From assembly GCA_958298945.1 (NCBI GenBank), contig CATQJD010000140.1, positions 124,001-188,000 on the forward strand: a stretch of DNA of 64,000 bases, in the 5' to 3' direction. The translations under genes and the position numbers were made by a program. The notes under the pieces were generated by a model. That model was given only the letters and a program-made list of their open reading frames with translations, searched no databases and had not been told where the DNA came from. Origin of the DNA: Atherix ibis (taxonomy: Eukaryota; Arthropoda; Insecta; Diptera; Athericidae). Of the stretch, positions 38,141-51,480 are shown one piece after another. The first letter of the stretch is position 1, and each line of letters begins with the position of its first letter.

Positions 38141-39850
38141 ATGAAGTAGTATGTTTAAGAGGAATATGCCGTAGTATGTTTAAGAGGAATATGAAGTAGT
38201 ATGTTTAAGAGGAATATGAAGTAGTATATTTAAGAGGTATATGAAGTAGTATGTTTAAGAGGAATATGAAGTAGTATGTTTAAGAGTAAATATGAAGTAG
38301 TATGTTTAAGAGGAATATGAATTAATATGTTTAAGAGGAATATGAAGTAATATGCTTAAGAGGAATGTGAACTAGTATATTTAAGAGGAATATGAAGTAG
38401 TATGTTTAAGAGGAATATGAAGTAGTATATTTAAGAGAAATATGAAGTAGTATATTTAAGAGGAATATGAAGTAGTATATTTAAGGGGAATATGAAGTAG
38501 TATATTTAAGAGGAATATGAATTAGTATGTTTAATAGGAATATGAAGTAGTATGTTTAAGAGGAATATGAAGTAGTATGTTTAAGAGGAATATGAAGTAG
38601 TATGTTTAAGAGGAATATGAAGTTCTTTGTTTAAGAGGAATATGAAGTAGTATGTTTAAGAGGAATATGAATTAGTATGTTTACGAGAAATATGCAGTAG
38701 TATATTTAAGAGGAATATGAAGTAGTATATTTAAGAGGAATATGAGGTAGTATGTTTAGTAGGAATATGAAATAATATGTTTAAGAGGAATATGAAGTAG
38801 TATGGTTAAGAGAAATATGAAGTAGTATATTTAAGAGGAATAAGAAGTAGTATGCTTAAGAGGAATATGAAGCAGTATATTTAAGAAAAATATGAAGTAG
38901 TATATTTAAGAGGAATATAAAGTAGTATGTTTAAGAGGAATATGAAGTAGTATGTTTAAGAGGAATAAGAAGTAGTATGTTTAAGAGGTATATGAAGTAG
39001 TATATTTGAGAAGAATATGAAGTAGTATGTTTTAGAAGAATATGAAGTAGTATGTTTAAGAGGAATATGAAGTAGTATATTTAAGAGGAATATGAAGTAG
39101 TATGTTAAAGAGGAATATGAAGTAGTATGTTTAAGAGGAATATGAAGTAGTATGTTTAAGAGGAATATGAAGTAGTATGTTTAAGAGGAACATGAAGTAG
39201 TATGTTTAAGAGGAATATGACGTAGTATATTTAAGAGGAATATGAAGTAGTATGCTTAAGAGGAATATGAAGTAGTATGTTTAACAAGTATATAAAGTAG
39301 TATATTTAAGAGGAATATGAAGTAGTATGTTTAAGAGGAATATGAAGTAGTATGTTTAAGAGGAATATGAAGTAGTATGTTTAAGAAGAAGATGAAGTAG
39401 TATATTTAAGAGGAATATGAAGTAGTATATTTAAGAGGAATATGAAGTAGTATATTTAAGAGGAACATGAAGTAGTATGTATAAGAGGAATATTAAGTAG
39501 TATATTTAAGAGGAATATGAAGTAGTATGTTGAAGAGGAATATGAAGTAGTGTGTTTAAGAGGAATATGAAGCAGTATATTCAAGAGGAATATGAAGTAG
39601 TATATTTAAGAGGAATATGAAGTAGTATGTTTAAGAGGAATATGAAGTAGTATGTTTAAGAGGAATATGAAGTAGTATGTTTAAGAGGAATATGAAGTAG
39701 TATGTTTAAGAAGAATATGAAGTAGTATGTTTAAGAGGAATATGAAGTAGTATATTTAAGAGGAATATGAAGTAGTATATTTGAGAGGAATATGAAGTAG
39801 AATGTTTAAGAGGAATATGAAGTAGTATATTTAAGAAGAATATGAAGTAG
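38140..39850 (+). repeat. Displaced copy K of 33.4-35.1 kb
   Basis: The order of 33.4-35.1 kb reappears about 4,755 bp to the right: GAATGTGAACTAG at 38364, GAAGTTCTTTG, TTAGTAGG, TTAACAAGTATATAAAG at 39283, GTGTGTTT, GAAGCAG and TTGAGAGG followed by GTAGAATG at 39781. A one-base insertion (GAGTAAATATG, near 38286) shifts the offset from 4,755 to 4,756. It joins the last part of block I to the first part of block J in the same order as the original. Confidence 0.87.
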
Positions 39851-40580
39851 TATATTTAAGAGGAATATGAAGTAGTATGTTTAAGAGGAATATGAAGTAG
39901 TATATTTAAGAGAAATATATATTTAGTCGTATGTTTAAGAGGAATATGAAGTAGTATGTTTAAGAGGAATATGAAGTAGTATGTTTAAGAGGAATATGAA
40001 GTAGTATATTTTAGAGGAATATGAAGTAGTATGTTTAAGAGGAATAAGAAGTAGTATGTTTAAGAGGTATATGAAGTGGTATATTTGAGAAGAATATGAA
40101 GTAGTATGTTTTAGAAGAATATGAAGTAGTATGTTTAAGAGGAATATGAAGTAGTATATTCAAGAGGAATATGAAGTATACTACTAAGAGGAATATGAAG
40201 TAGTATGTTTAAGAGGAATATGAAGTAGTATGTTTAAGAGGAATATGAAGTAGTATGTGTAAGAGGAATATGAAGTAGTATGTTTAACAAAAATATAAAG
40301 TAGTATATTTAAGAGGAATATGAAGTAGTATGTTTAAGAGGAATATGAAGTAGTATATTTAAGAGGAATATGAAGTATTATGTTGAAGAGGAATATGAAG
40401 TAGTATGTGTAAGAGGAATATGAAGTAGTATGTTTAAGAAGAATATAAAGTAGTATATTTAAGAGGAATATGAAGTAGTATGTTTTAGAAGAATATGAAG
40501 TAGTATGTTTAAGAGGAATATGAAGTAGTATATTTAAGAAGAATATGAAGTATACTACTAAGAGGAATATGAAATAGTAT
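39851..40580 (+). repeat. Higher-order block L, unit 1
   Basis: Contains an unusual monomer AAATATATATTTAGTCG (near 39915), then TTTTAGAGG (40009), TATACTACTA at 40177 and 40551, TTAACAAAAATAT and GTATTATGTTGAAG. The part from about 40000 repeats 1,249-1,250 bp later. Confidence 0.85.
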
Positions 40581-41829
40581 GTTTAAGAGGAATATGAAGT
40601 AGTATATTTGAGAGGAATATGAAGTAGTATGTTTAAGAGGAATATGAAGTAGTATATTTAAGAGGAATATGAAGTAGTATGTTTAAGAGGAATATGACGT
40701 AGTATATTTAAGAGGAATATGAAGTAGTATGCTTAAGAGGAATATGAAGTAGTATGTTTAACAAGTATATAAAGTAGTATATTTAAGAGGAATATGAAGT
40801 AGTATGTTTAAGAGGAATATGAAGTAGTATGTTTAAGAAGAATATGAAGTAGTATGTTTAAGAGGAATATGAAGTAGTATGTTTAAGAGGAATATGAAGT
40901 AGTATGTTTAAGAGGAATATGAAGTAGTATGTTTAAGAAGAATATGAAGTAGTATGTTTAAGAGGAATATGAAGTAGTATATTTAAGAGGAATATGAAGT
41001 AGTATATTTGAGAGGAATATGAAGTAGAATGTTTAAGAGGAATATGAAGTAGTATATTTAGGAGGAATATGAAGTAGTATATTTAAGAGGAATATGAAGT
41101 AGTATGTTTAAGAGGAATATGAAGTTGTATATTTAAGAGGAATATATGAAGTCGTATGTTTAAGAGGAATATGAAGTAGTATGTTTAAGAGGAATATGAA
41201 GTAGTATGTTTAAGAGGAATATGAAGTAGTATGTTTAAGAGGAATATGAAGTAGTATATTTTAGAGGAATATGAAGTAGTATGTTTAAGAGGAATAAGAA
41301 GTAGTATGTTTAAGAGGTATATGAAGTGTATATTTGAGAAGAATATGAAGTAGTATGTTTTAGAAGAATATGAAGTAGTATGTTTAAGAGGAATATGAAG
41401 TAGTATATTTAAGAGGAATATGAAGTATACTACTAAGAGGAATATGAAGTAGTATGTTTAAGAGGAATATGAAGTAGTATGTTTAAGAGGAATATGAAGT
41501 AGTATGTGTAAGAGGAATATGAAGTAGTATGTTTAACAAAAATATAAAGTAGTATATTTAAGAGGAATATGAAGTAGTATGTTTAAGAGGAATATGAAGT
41601 AGTATATTTAAGAGGAATATGAAGTATTATGTTGAAGAGGAATATGAAGTAGTATGTGTAAGAGGAATATGAAGTAGTATGTTTAACAAGAATATAAAGT
41701 AGTATATTTAAGAGGAATATGAAGTAGTATGTTTTAGAAGAATATGAAGTAGTATGTTTAAGAGGAATATGAAGTAGTATATTTAAGAAGAATATGAAGT
41801 ATACTACTAAGAGGAATATGAAGTAGTAT
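40581..41829 (+). repeat. Higher-order block L, unit 2
   Basis: Holds TTAACAAGTATATAAAG (40760), AATATATGAAGTCG (41141) and the second copy of 40000-40580 at 41250-41829, with TATACTACTA at 41426 and 41800. One base is missing in GAAGTGTATATTTG (near 41326), so the offset drops from 1,250 to 1,249. Compared with 39.28-39.8 kb, about ten monomers are missing near 40.8 kb. Confidence 0.84.
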
Positions 41830-44800
41830 GTTTAAGAGGAATATGAAGTAGTATATTTAAGAGGAATATATGAAGTCGTATGTTTAAGAGGAATATGAAG
41901 TAGTATGTTTAAGAGGAATATGAAGTAGTATGTTTAAGAGGAATATGAACTAGTATGTTTAAGAGGAATATGAAGTAGTATATTTTAGAGGAATATGAAG
42001 TAGTATGTTTAAGAGGAATAAGAAGTAGTATGTTTAAGAGGTATATGAAGTGGTATATTTGGGAAGAATATGAAGTATTATGTTTTAGAAGAATATGAAG
42101 TAGTATGTTTAAGAGGAATATGAAGTAGTATGTTTAAGAAGAAGATGAAGTAGTATATATAAGAGGAATATGAAGTAGTATATTTAAGAGGAATATGAAG
42201 TAGTATGTTAAAAAGGAATATGAAGTAGTATGTTTAAGAGGAATATGAAGTAGTATGTTTAAGAGGAATATGAAGTAGTATGTTTAAGAGGAATATGAAG
42301 TAGTATGTTTAAGAAGAATATGAAGTAGTATGTTTAAGAGGAAGATGAAGAAGTAAATTTACGAGGAATATGAAGTAGTATATTTAAGAGGAATATTAAG
42401 TAGTATGTTTATGAGGAATATGAAGTAGTATGTTTAACAAGAATATAAAGTAGTATATTTAAGAGGAATATGAAGTAGTATGTTTAAGAGGAATATGAAG
42501 TAGTATATTTAACAGGAATATGAAGTAGTATATTTGAGAGGAATATGAAGTAGTATATTTAAGAGGAATATGAAGTAGTATATTTAAGAGGAATATGAAG
42601 TAGTATATTTAAGAAGAATATGAAGTAGTATGTTTAAGAGGAATATGAAGTAGTAAATTTAAGAGGAATATGAAGTAGTACGTTGAAGAGGAATATGAAG
42701 TAGTATGTGTAAGAGGAATATGAAGTAGTCTGTTTATGGAGAATATGAAGTAGTATGTTTAAGAGGAATATAAAGTAGTATGTTTAAGAGGAATATGAAG
42801 TAGTATGTTTAAGAGGAATATGAAGTAGTATATTTGAGAGGAATATGAATTAGTATGTTTAAGAGAATTATGAAGTAGTATGTTTAAGAAGAATATGAAG
42901 TAGTATGTTTAAGAGCAAGATGAAGTAGTATATTTAAGAGGAATATGAAGGAGTATATTTAAGAGGAATATGAAGTAGTATGTTTATGAGGAATATGAAG
43001 TAGTATGTTTAAAAATAATATAAAGTAGTATATTTAAGAGGAATATGAAGTAGTATGTTTAGGAGGAATATGAAGTAGTATATTTAAGAGGAATATGAAG
43101 TAGTATATTTGAGAGGAATATGAAGTAGTATATTTAAGAGGAATATTAAATAGTATATTTAAGAGGAATATGAAGTAGTATATTTAAGAGGAATATGAAG
43201 TAGTATGTTTAAGAGGAATATGAAGAAGTATATTTAAGAGCAATATGAAGTAGTATGTTGAAGAGGAATATGAAGTAGTATGTGTAAGAGGAATATGAAG
43301 TAGTATGTTTATGAGGAATATGAAGTAGTATGTTTAAGAGGAATATGAAGTAGTATGTTTAAGAGGAATATGAAGAAGTATATTTAAGAGGAATATGAAG
43401 TAGTATATTTAAGAGGAATATGAAGTAGTATGTTTAAGAGGAATATGAAGTAGTATGTTTAAGAGGAATATGAAGTAGTATATTTGAGAGGAATATGAAG
43501 TATTATGTTTAAGAGGAATATGAAGTAGTATATTTAAAAGGAATATGAAGTAGTATATTTAAGAGGAATATGAAGTAGTATGTTTAAGAGGAATATGAAG
43601 TAGTATATTTAAGAGGAATTTGAAGTCGTATGTTTAAGAGGAATATGAAGTAGTATGTTTAAGAGGAATTTGAAGTAGTATGTTTAAGAGGAATATGAAG
43701 TAGTATGTTTAAAAGGAATATGAAGTAGTATGTTTAAGAGGAATATGAAGTAGTATGTTTAAGAAGAATATGCAGTTGAATATTTAAGTGGAAATTTAAG
43801 TGGTATGTTTAAGAGGAATATGAAGTAATATGTTTATGAGGAATATGAAGTAGTATGTTTAAGAGGAATATGAAATAGCATATTTAAGAGGAATATGAAG
43901 TAGTATGTTTTAGAGGAATATGAAGTAGTATGTTTAAGACGAATATGAAGTAGTATGTTTAAGAGGAATATGAAGTAGTATATTTAAGAGGAATATGAAG
44001 TAGTATGTTTTAGAGGAATATGAAGTAGTATATTTAAGAGGATTATGAAGTAGTATATTTAACAGGAATATGAAGTAGTATATTTAAGAGGAATATGAAG
44101 TAGTATGTTTAATAGGAATATGAAATAGTATGTTTAAGAGGAATATTAAGTTGTATATTTAAGAGGAATATGAAGTAATATATTTAAGAGGAATATGAAG
44201 TAGTACATTTAAGAGTAATATGAAGTAGTATATTTAAGAGGAATATGAAGTAGTATGTTTAAGAGTAATATGAAGTAGTATGTTTAACAGGAATATGAAG
44301 TAGTATATTCAAGAGGAATATGAAGTAGTATGTTTAAGAGGAATATGAAGTAGTATGTTTAAAAGGAATATGAAGTAGTATGTTTTAGAGGAATATGAAG
44401 TATTATGTTTAAGAGGAATATGAAGTAGTATTTTTAAGAGGTATATGAGGTAGTATGTTTAAGAGCAATATGAAGTAGTATGTTTAAGAGGAACATGAAG
44501 TTGTATGTTTAAGAGGAATATGAAGTAGTTTATTTAAGAGGAATATGAAATAGTATATTTAAGAGGAATATGAAGTAGTATGTTTAAGAGGAATATGAAG
44601 TAGCATGTTTAAGAGGTATATGAAGTAGTATGTTTAAGAGGAATATGAAGTAGTATGTTTAAGAGGAATATGAAGTAGTATGTTTAAGAGGAATATGAAG
44701 CAATATGTTTAAGAGGAATATGCAGTAGTATATTTAAAAGGAATATGAAGTAGTATGTTTAAGAGGAATATAAAGTAGTATATTTAAGAGGAATATGAAG

Positions 44801-44900
44801 TAGTATGTTTAAGTGGAATATGAAGTAGTATGTTTAAGAGGAATATGAAGTAGTATGTTTAAGAGGAATATGAAGTAGTACGTTTAAGAGGAATATGAAG
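41830..44900 (+). repeat. Heterogeneous satellite stretch
   Basis: Satellite monomers only, but I found no long ordered duplication here. One more AATATATGAAGTCG monomer occurs at 41865. Variants are more scattered and individual (GAAGAAGTAAATTTACG near 42345, GAATTATG near 42865, AAAAATAATATAAAG near 43012, TGCAGTTGAATATTTAAGTGG near 43770, TTAATAGG). The last of these reappears in each large unit to the right. Confidence 0.8.
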
Positions 44901-46980
44901 TAGTATATTTAAGAGGAATATGAAGTAGTATATTTAAGAGGAATATGAAATAGTATATTTAAGAGGAATATGAAGTAGTTTATTCTAGAGGAATATGAAG
45001 TAGTATATTTAAGAGGAATATGATGTAATATATTTAAGAGGAATATGAAGTAGTAAATTTAAGAGGAATATGAAGTAGCATATTTAAGAGGAATATGAAG
45101 TAGTATGTTTAAGAAGAATATGAAGTGCTATGTTTAAGAGGAATACGAAGTAGTATGTTTAAGAGGAACATGAAGTATTATGTTTAAGAGGAATATAAAG
45201 TAGTATTTTTAAGAGGAATATGAAGTAGTATGTTTAAGAGGAATATGAAGTAGTATGTTTAAGAGGAACTTGAAGTTGTATGTTTAAGAGGAATATGAAG
45301 TAGTTTATTTAAGAGGAATATGAAATTGTATGTTTAAGAGGGATATGAAGTAGTATGTTTAAGATGAATATGAAGTAGTATGTTTAAGAGGTATATGAAG
45401 TAGTATGTTTAAGAGGAATATGAAGTAGTATGTTTAAGAGGAATATGAAGTAGTATGTTTAAGAGGAATATGAAGCAATATGTTTAAGAGGAATATGCAG
45501 TAGTATATTTAAAAGGAATATGAAATAGTATGTTTAAGACGAATATGAAGTAGTATGTTTAAGATGAATATGAAGTAGTACGTTTAAGAGGAATATGAAG
45601 TGCTATGTTTAAGAGGAATATGAAGTAGTATTTATAAGAGGAATATGAAGTATTATATTTAAGAGGAATATGAAGTAGTATTTTTAAAGGAATATGAAGT
45701 AGTATGTTTAAGAGGAATATGAAGTAGCATGTTTAAGAGGAACACGAAGTTGTATATTTAAGAGGAATATGAAGTAGTTTATTTAAGAGGAATATGAAAT
45801 AGTATGTTTAAGAGGAATATGAAGTAGTATGTTTAAGATGAATATTAAGTAGTATGTTTAAGAGGAATATGAAGTGCTATGTGTAAGAGGAGTATGATGT
45901 AGTATGTTTAACAAGAATATAAAGTAGTATATTCAAGAGGAATATGAAGTAGTATGTTTAAGAGGAATATGAAGTAGTATGTTTAAAAGGAAGATGAAGT
46001 AGTATATTTAAGAAGAATATGAAGTAGTATATTTAAGAGGAATATGAGGTAGTATGTTTATGAGGAATATGAAGTAGTATGTTTAAGAGGAATATGAAGT
46101 AGTATATTTAAGAGGAATATGAAGTAGTATGTTGAAGAGGAATATGAAGTAGTATGTGTAAGAGGAATATGAAGGAGTATGTTTATGAGGAATATGAAGT
46201 AGTATGTTTAAGAGGAATATGAAGTAGTATGTTTAAGAGGAATATGAAGCAGTATATTTAAGAGGAATATGAAGTAGTATGTTTAAGAGGAATATGAAGT
46301 AGTATGTTTAAGAGGAATATGAAGTAGTATGTTTAAGAGGAATATGAAGTAGTATATTCGAGAGGAATATGAAGTAGTATGTTTAAGAGGACTATGAAGT
46401 AGTATATTTAAGAGGAATATGAAGTAGTATATTTAAGAGGAATATGAAGTAGTATGTTTAAGAGGAATATGAAGTAGTATGTTTAAGAGGAATATGAAGT
46501 AGTATGTTTAAGAGGAATATGAAGTAGTATGTTTAAGAGGAATATGAAGTGGTATGTTTAAGAAGAATATGCAGTTGAATATTTAAGTGGAATTTGAAGT
46601 AGTATGTTTAAGAGGAATATGAAGTATTATGTTGAAGAGGAATATGAAGTAGTATGTTTAAGAGGAATATGAAATAGCATATTTAAGAGGAAAATGAAGT
46701 AGTATGTTTAAGAGGAATATGAAGAAGTATGTTTAAGAGGAATATGAAGTAGTATGTTTAAGAGGAATATGAAATAGTATATTTAAGAGGATTATGAAGT
46801 AGTATGTTTTAGAGTAATATGAAGTAGTATATTTAAGAGGATTATGAAGTAGTATGTTTAACAGGAATATGAAGTAGTATGTTTAAGAGGAATATGAAGT
46901 AGTATGTTTAATAGGAATATGAAATAGTATGCTTAAGAGGAATATGAAGTAAAATATTTAAGAGGAATATGAAGGAATAT
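44901..46980 (+). repeat. Higher-order block N, copy 1
   Basis: From about 45.55 kb the order matches 48.1-49.61 kb: GAACACGAAGTTG (45741), GAAGTGCTATGTGTAAG, TTAACAAGAATAT, GAAGGAG, TTCGAGAGG, TGCAGTTGAAT (near 46571), GTAAAATATTT (46951). The offset is 2,550 bp at the left and 2,625 bp at the right, so three monomers were gained. One base is missing in TTTTTAAAGG near 45683. Confidence 0.84.
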
Positions 46981-47500
46981 ATTTAAGAGGAATATGAAGT
47001 AGCACATTTAAGAGGAATATGAAGTAGTATATTTAAGGGGAATATGAAGTAGTATGTTTAAGAAGAATATGAAGTGCTATGTTTAAGAGGAATACGAAGT
47101 AGTATGTTTAAGAGGAATATGAAATATTATGTTTAAGAGGAATATAAAGTAGTATTTTTAAGAGGAATATGAAGTAGTATGTTTAAGAGGAATATGAAGT
47201 AGTATGTTTAAGAGGAACATGAAGTTGTATGTTTAAGAGGAATATGAGGTAGTTTATTTAAGAGGAATATGAAATAGTATGTTTAAGAGGAATATGAAGT
47301 AGTATGTTTAAGATGAATATGAAGTAGTATGTTTAAGAGGTATATAAAGTAGTATGTTTAAGAGGAATATGAAGTAGTATGTTTAAGAGGAATATGAAGT
47401 AGTATGTTTAAGAGGAATATGAAGCAATATGTTTAAGAGGAATATGCAGTAGTATATTTAAAAGGAATATGAAATAGTATGTTTAAGAGGAATATGAAGT
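46981..47500 (+). repeat. 600-bp tandem unit M1
   Basis: Twenty-four-monomer period: GTAGCACATTT, GAAGTGCTATG, GAATACG, GAAATATTATG, GAACATG, GTAGTTTATTT, TATATAAAG (47341), GAAGCAATATG, ATGCAG, TTAAAAGG. Repeated at 47581. Confidence 0.88.
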
Positions 47501-47580
47501 GCTATGTTTAAGAGGAATATGAAGTAGTATGTTTAACAGGAATATGAAGTAGTATGTTGAAGAGGAATATGAAGTAATAT

Positions 47581-48100
47581 ATTTAAGAGGAATATGAAGT
47601 AGCACATTTAAGAGGAATATGAAGTAGTATATTTAAAGGGAATATGAAGTAGTATGTTTAAGAAGAATATGAAGTGCTATGTTTAAGAGGAATACGAAGT
47701 AGTATGTTTAAGAGGAATATGAAATATTATGTTTAAGAGGAATATAAAGTAGTATTTTTAAGAGGAATATGAAGTAGTATGTTTAAGAGGAATATGAAGT
47801 AGTATGTTTAAGAGGAACATGAAATTGTATGTTTAAGAGGAATATGAAGTAGTTTATTTAAGAGGAATATGAAATAGTATGTTTAAGAGGAATATGAAGT
47901 AGTATGTTTAAGATGAATATGAAGTAGTATGTTTAAGAGGTATATAAAGTAGTATGTTTAAGAGGAATATGAAGTATTATGTTTAAGAGGAATATGAAGT
48001 AGTATGTTTAAGAGGAATATGAAGCAATATGTTTAAGAGGAATATGCAGTAGTATATTTAAAAGGAATATGAAATAGTATGTTTAAGAGGAATATGAAGT
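47581..48100 (+). repeat. 600-bp tandem unit M2
   Basis: Copy of 46981-47500 with about four differences seen (GTTGAAATTG near 47820, GAAGTAGTTTATT for GAGGTAG, GTATTATG near 47978, TTAAAGGG near 47636). TATATAAAG recurs at 47941. Confidence 0.88.
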
Positions 48101-49620
48101 AGTATGTTTAAAATGAATATGAAGTAGTATGTTTAAGAGGAATATGAAGTGCTATGTTTAAGAGGAATATGAAGTAGTATGTTTAAGAGGAATATGAAGT
48201 ATTATATTTAAGAGGAATATGAAGTAGTATTTTTAAGAGGAATATGAAGTAGTATGTTTAAGAGGAATATGAAGTAGCATGTTTAAGAGGAACACGAAGT
48301 TGTATGTTTAAGAGGAATATGAAGTAGTTTATTTAAGATGAATATGAAATAGTATGTTTAAGAGGAATATGAAGTACTATGTTTAAGATGAATATGAAGT
48401 AGTATGTTTAAGAGGAATATGAAGTGCTATGTGTAAGAGGAATATGATGTAGTATGTTTAACAAGAATATAAAGTAGTATATTTAAGAGGAATATGAAGT
48501 AGTATGTTTAAGAGGAATATGAAGTAGTATGTTTAAGAGGAAGATGAATTAGTATATTTAAGAGGAATATGAAGTAGTATATTTAAGAGGAATATGAAGT
48601 AGTATGTTTATGAGGAATATGAAGTGGTATGTTTAAGAGGAATATGAAGTAGTATATTTAAGAGGAATATGAAGTAGTATGTTGAAGAGGAATATGAAGT
48701 AGTATGTGTAAGAGGAATATGAAGGAGTATGTTTATGAGGAATATGAAGTAGTATGTTTAAAAGGAATATGAAGTAGTATGTTTAAGAGGAATATGAAGC
48801 AGTATATTTAAGAGGAATATGAAGTAGTATTTTTAAGAGGAATATGAAGTAGTATGTGTAAGAGGAATATGAAGTAGTATGTTTAAGAGGAATATGAAGT
48901 AGTATATTCGAGAGGAATATGAAGTAGTATGTTTAAGAGGAATATGAAGTAGTATATTTAAGAGGAATATGAAGTAGTATATTTAAGAGGAATATGAAGT
49001 AGTATGTTTAAGAGGAATATGAAGTAGTATATTTAAGAGGAATATTAAGTCGTATGTTAAAGAGGAATATGAAGTAGTATGTTTAAGAGGAATATGAAGA
49101 AGTATGTTTAAGAGGAATATGAAGTAGTATGTTTAAGAGGAATATGAAGTAGTATGTTTAAGAGGAATATGAAGTAGTATGTTTAAGAAGAATATGCAGT
49201 TGAATATTTAAGTTGAATTTGAAGTAGTATGTATAAGAGGAATATGAAGTAGTATGTTTAAGAGGAATATGAAGTAGTATGTTTAAGAGGAATATGAAAT
49301 AGCATATTTAAGAGGAATATGAAGTAGTATGTTTAAGAGGAATATGAAGAAGTATGTTTAAGAGGAATATGAAGTAGTATGTTTAAGAGGAATATGAAGT
49401 AGTATATTTAAGAGGAATATGAAGTAGTATGTTTTAGAGGAATATGAAGTAGTATATTTAAGAGGATTATGAAGTATGATGTTTAACAGGAATATGAAGT
49501 AGTATGTTTAAGAGGAATATGAAGTAGTATGTTTAATAGGAATATGAAATAGTATGTTTAAGAGGAATATGAAGTAAAATATTTAAGAGGAATATGAAGT
49601 AATATATTTAAGAGGAATAT
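48101..49620 (+). repeat. Higher-order block N, copy 2
   Basis: Copy of about 45.55-46.98 kb: GAACACG at 48291, TTCGAGAGG near 48908, TGCAGTTGAAT near 49195, GTAAAATATTT near 49575. It ends at a broken monomer at 49621. Confidence 0.84.
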
Positions 49621-51480
49621 GAAGTAGTACATATGAAGTAGTATGTTTAAGAGGAATATGAAGTGCAATGTTCAAGAGGAATATGAAATAGTATGTTTAA
49701 GAGGAATATGAAGTAGTATGTTTAAGAGGAATATGAAGTAGCATGTTTAACAGGAATATGTAGTAGTATATTTAAGAGGAATATGAAGTAGTATGTTTAA
49801 GAGGAATATGAAGTAGTATATTTTAAATTAATATGAAGTAGTATGTTTAAGAGGAATATGAAGAATTATGTTTAAGAGGAATATGAAGTAGTATTCTTAA
49901 GAGGAATATGAAGTTTTATGTTTAAGAGGAATATGAAGAAGTATGTTTAAGAGGAACATGAAGTTGTATGTTTAAGAGGAATATGAAGTAGTTTATTTAA
50001 GAGGAATATGAAATAGTATGTTTAAGAGCAATATGAAGTAGTATGTTTAAGAGGATTATGAAGTAGTATGTTTAAGAAGTATATGAAGTAGTATGTTTAA
50101 GAGGAATATTAAGTAGTATGTTTAAGAGGAATATGAAGCAATATGTTTAAGAGGAATATGCAGTAGTATATTTAAAAAAGTAGTATGAAGTAGTATGTTT
50201 AAGAGGAATATGAATTAGTATGTTTAAGAGGAATATGAAGTAGTATGTTTAAGTGGAATATGAAGTAGTATGTTTAAGAGGAATATGAAGTAGCATGTTT
50301 AAGAGGAATATGAAGTACTATGTTTAAGAGGAATATGAAGTAGTATATTTCAGAGGAATATGAAGTAGTATATTTAAGAGAAATATGAAATAGTATGTTT
50401 AAGAGGAATATGAAGTAGTTTATTCAAGAGGAATATGAAGTTGTATATTTAAGAGGAATATGAAGTAATATATTTAAGAGGAATATGAAGTAGTACATTT
50501 AAGAGGAATATGAAGTAGTATATTTAAGAGGAATATGAAGTAGTATGTTTAAGAGGAATATGAAGTGCTATGTTTCAGAGGAATACGAAGTAGTATGTTT
50601 AAGAAGAATATAAAGTATTATGTTTAAGAGGAATATGAAGTAGTATTTTTAAGAGGAATATGAAGTAGTATGTTTAAGAGGAATATAAAGTAGTATATTT
50701 AAGAGGAACATGAAGTTGTATGTTTAAGAGGAATATGAAGTAGTTTATTTAAGAGGAATATGAAATAGTATATTTAAGAGGAATATGAAGTAGTTTGTTT
50801 AAGAGGAATATGAAGTAGTATGTTTAAGAGGTATATGAAGTAGTATGTTTAAGAGGAATATGAAAAAGTATGTTTAAGAGGAATATGAAGTAGTATGTTT
50901 AAGAGGAATATGAAGCAATATGTTTAAGAGAAATATGCAGTAGTATATTTAAAAGGAATATGAAGTAGTATGTTTAAGAGGAATATAAAGTAGTATGTTA
51001 AAGAGGAATATGAAGTAGTATGTTTAAGTGGAATATGAAGTAGTATGTTTAAGAGGAATATGAAGTAGTATATTTAAGAGGAATATGAAGAAGTACATTT
51101 CAGAGGAATATGAAATAGTATGTTTAAGAGGAATATGAAGTAGTTTATTCAAGAGGAATATGAAGTAGTATATTTAAGAGGAATATGAAGTAATATATTT
51201 AAGAGGAATATGAAGTAGTACATTTAAGAGGAATATGAAGTAGTATATTTAAGAGGAATATGAAGTAGTATGTTTAAGAAGAATATGAAGTGCTATGTTT
51301 AAGAGTAATACGAAGTAGTATGTTTAAGAGGAATATGAAGTATTATGTTTAAGAGGATATAAAGAAGTATTTTTAAGAGGAATATGCAGTAGTATGTTTA
51401 AGAGGAATATGAAGTAGTATGTTTAAGAGGAACATGAAGTTGTATGTTTAAGAGGAATATGAAGTAGTTTATTTAAGAGG
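49621..51480 (+). repeat. Satellite with irregular monomers; partial copy of 55.6-56.6 kb
   Basis: Begins with GTACATATGAAG (49628), an 11-base deletion compared with GTACATTTAAGAGG-type neighbours. GAAGAATTATG, GTATTCTTAAG, GAAGTTTTATG and an A-run monomer TTTAAAAAAGTAG (50171) match 56.2-56.6 kb at an offset of about 6,400 bp. GTAGTTTATTCAAG at 50408 and again near 51146, and GAGGATATAAAG (one base lost, 51353) are further markers. Confidence 0.82.

Noticed and set aside
49621..50200. Possible insertion of foreign DNA at irregular monomers
   Set aside because: GTACATATGAAG and TTTAAAAAAGTAG look odd, but both are explained by deletions or A-run changes of the satellite, and the second has a relative at 56597.
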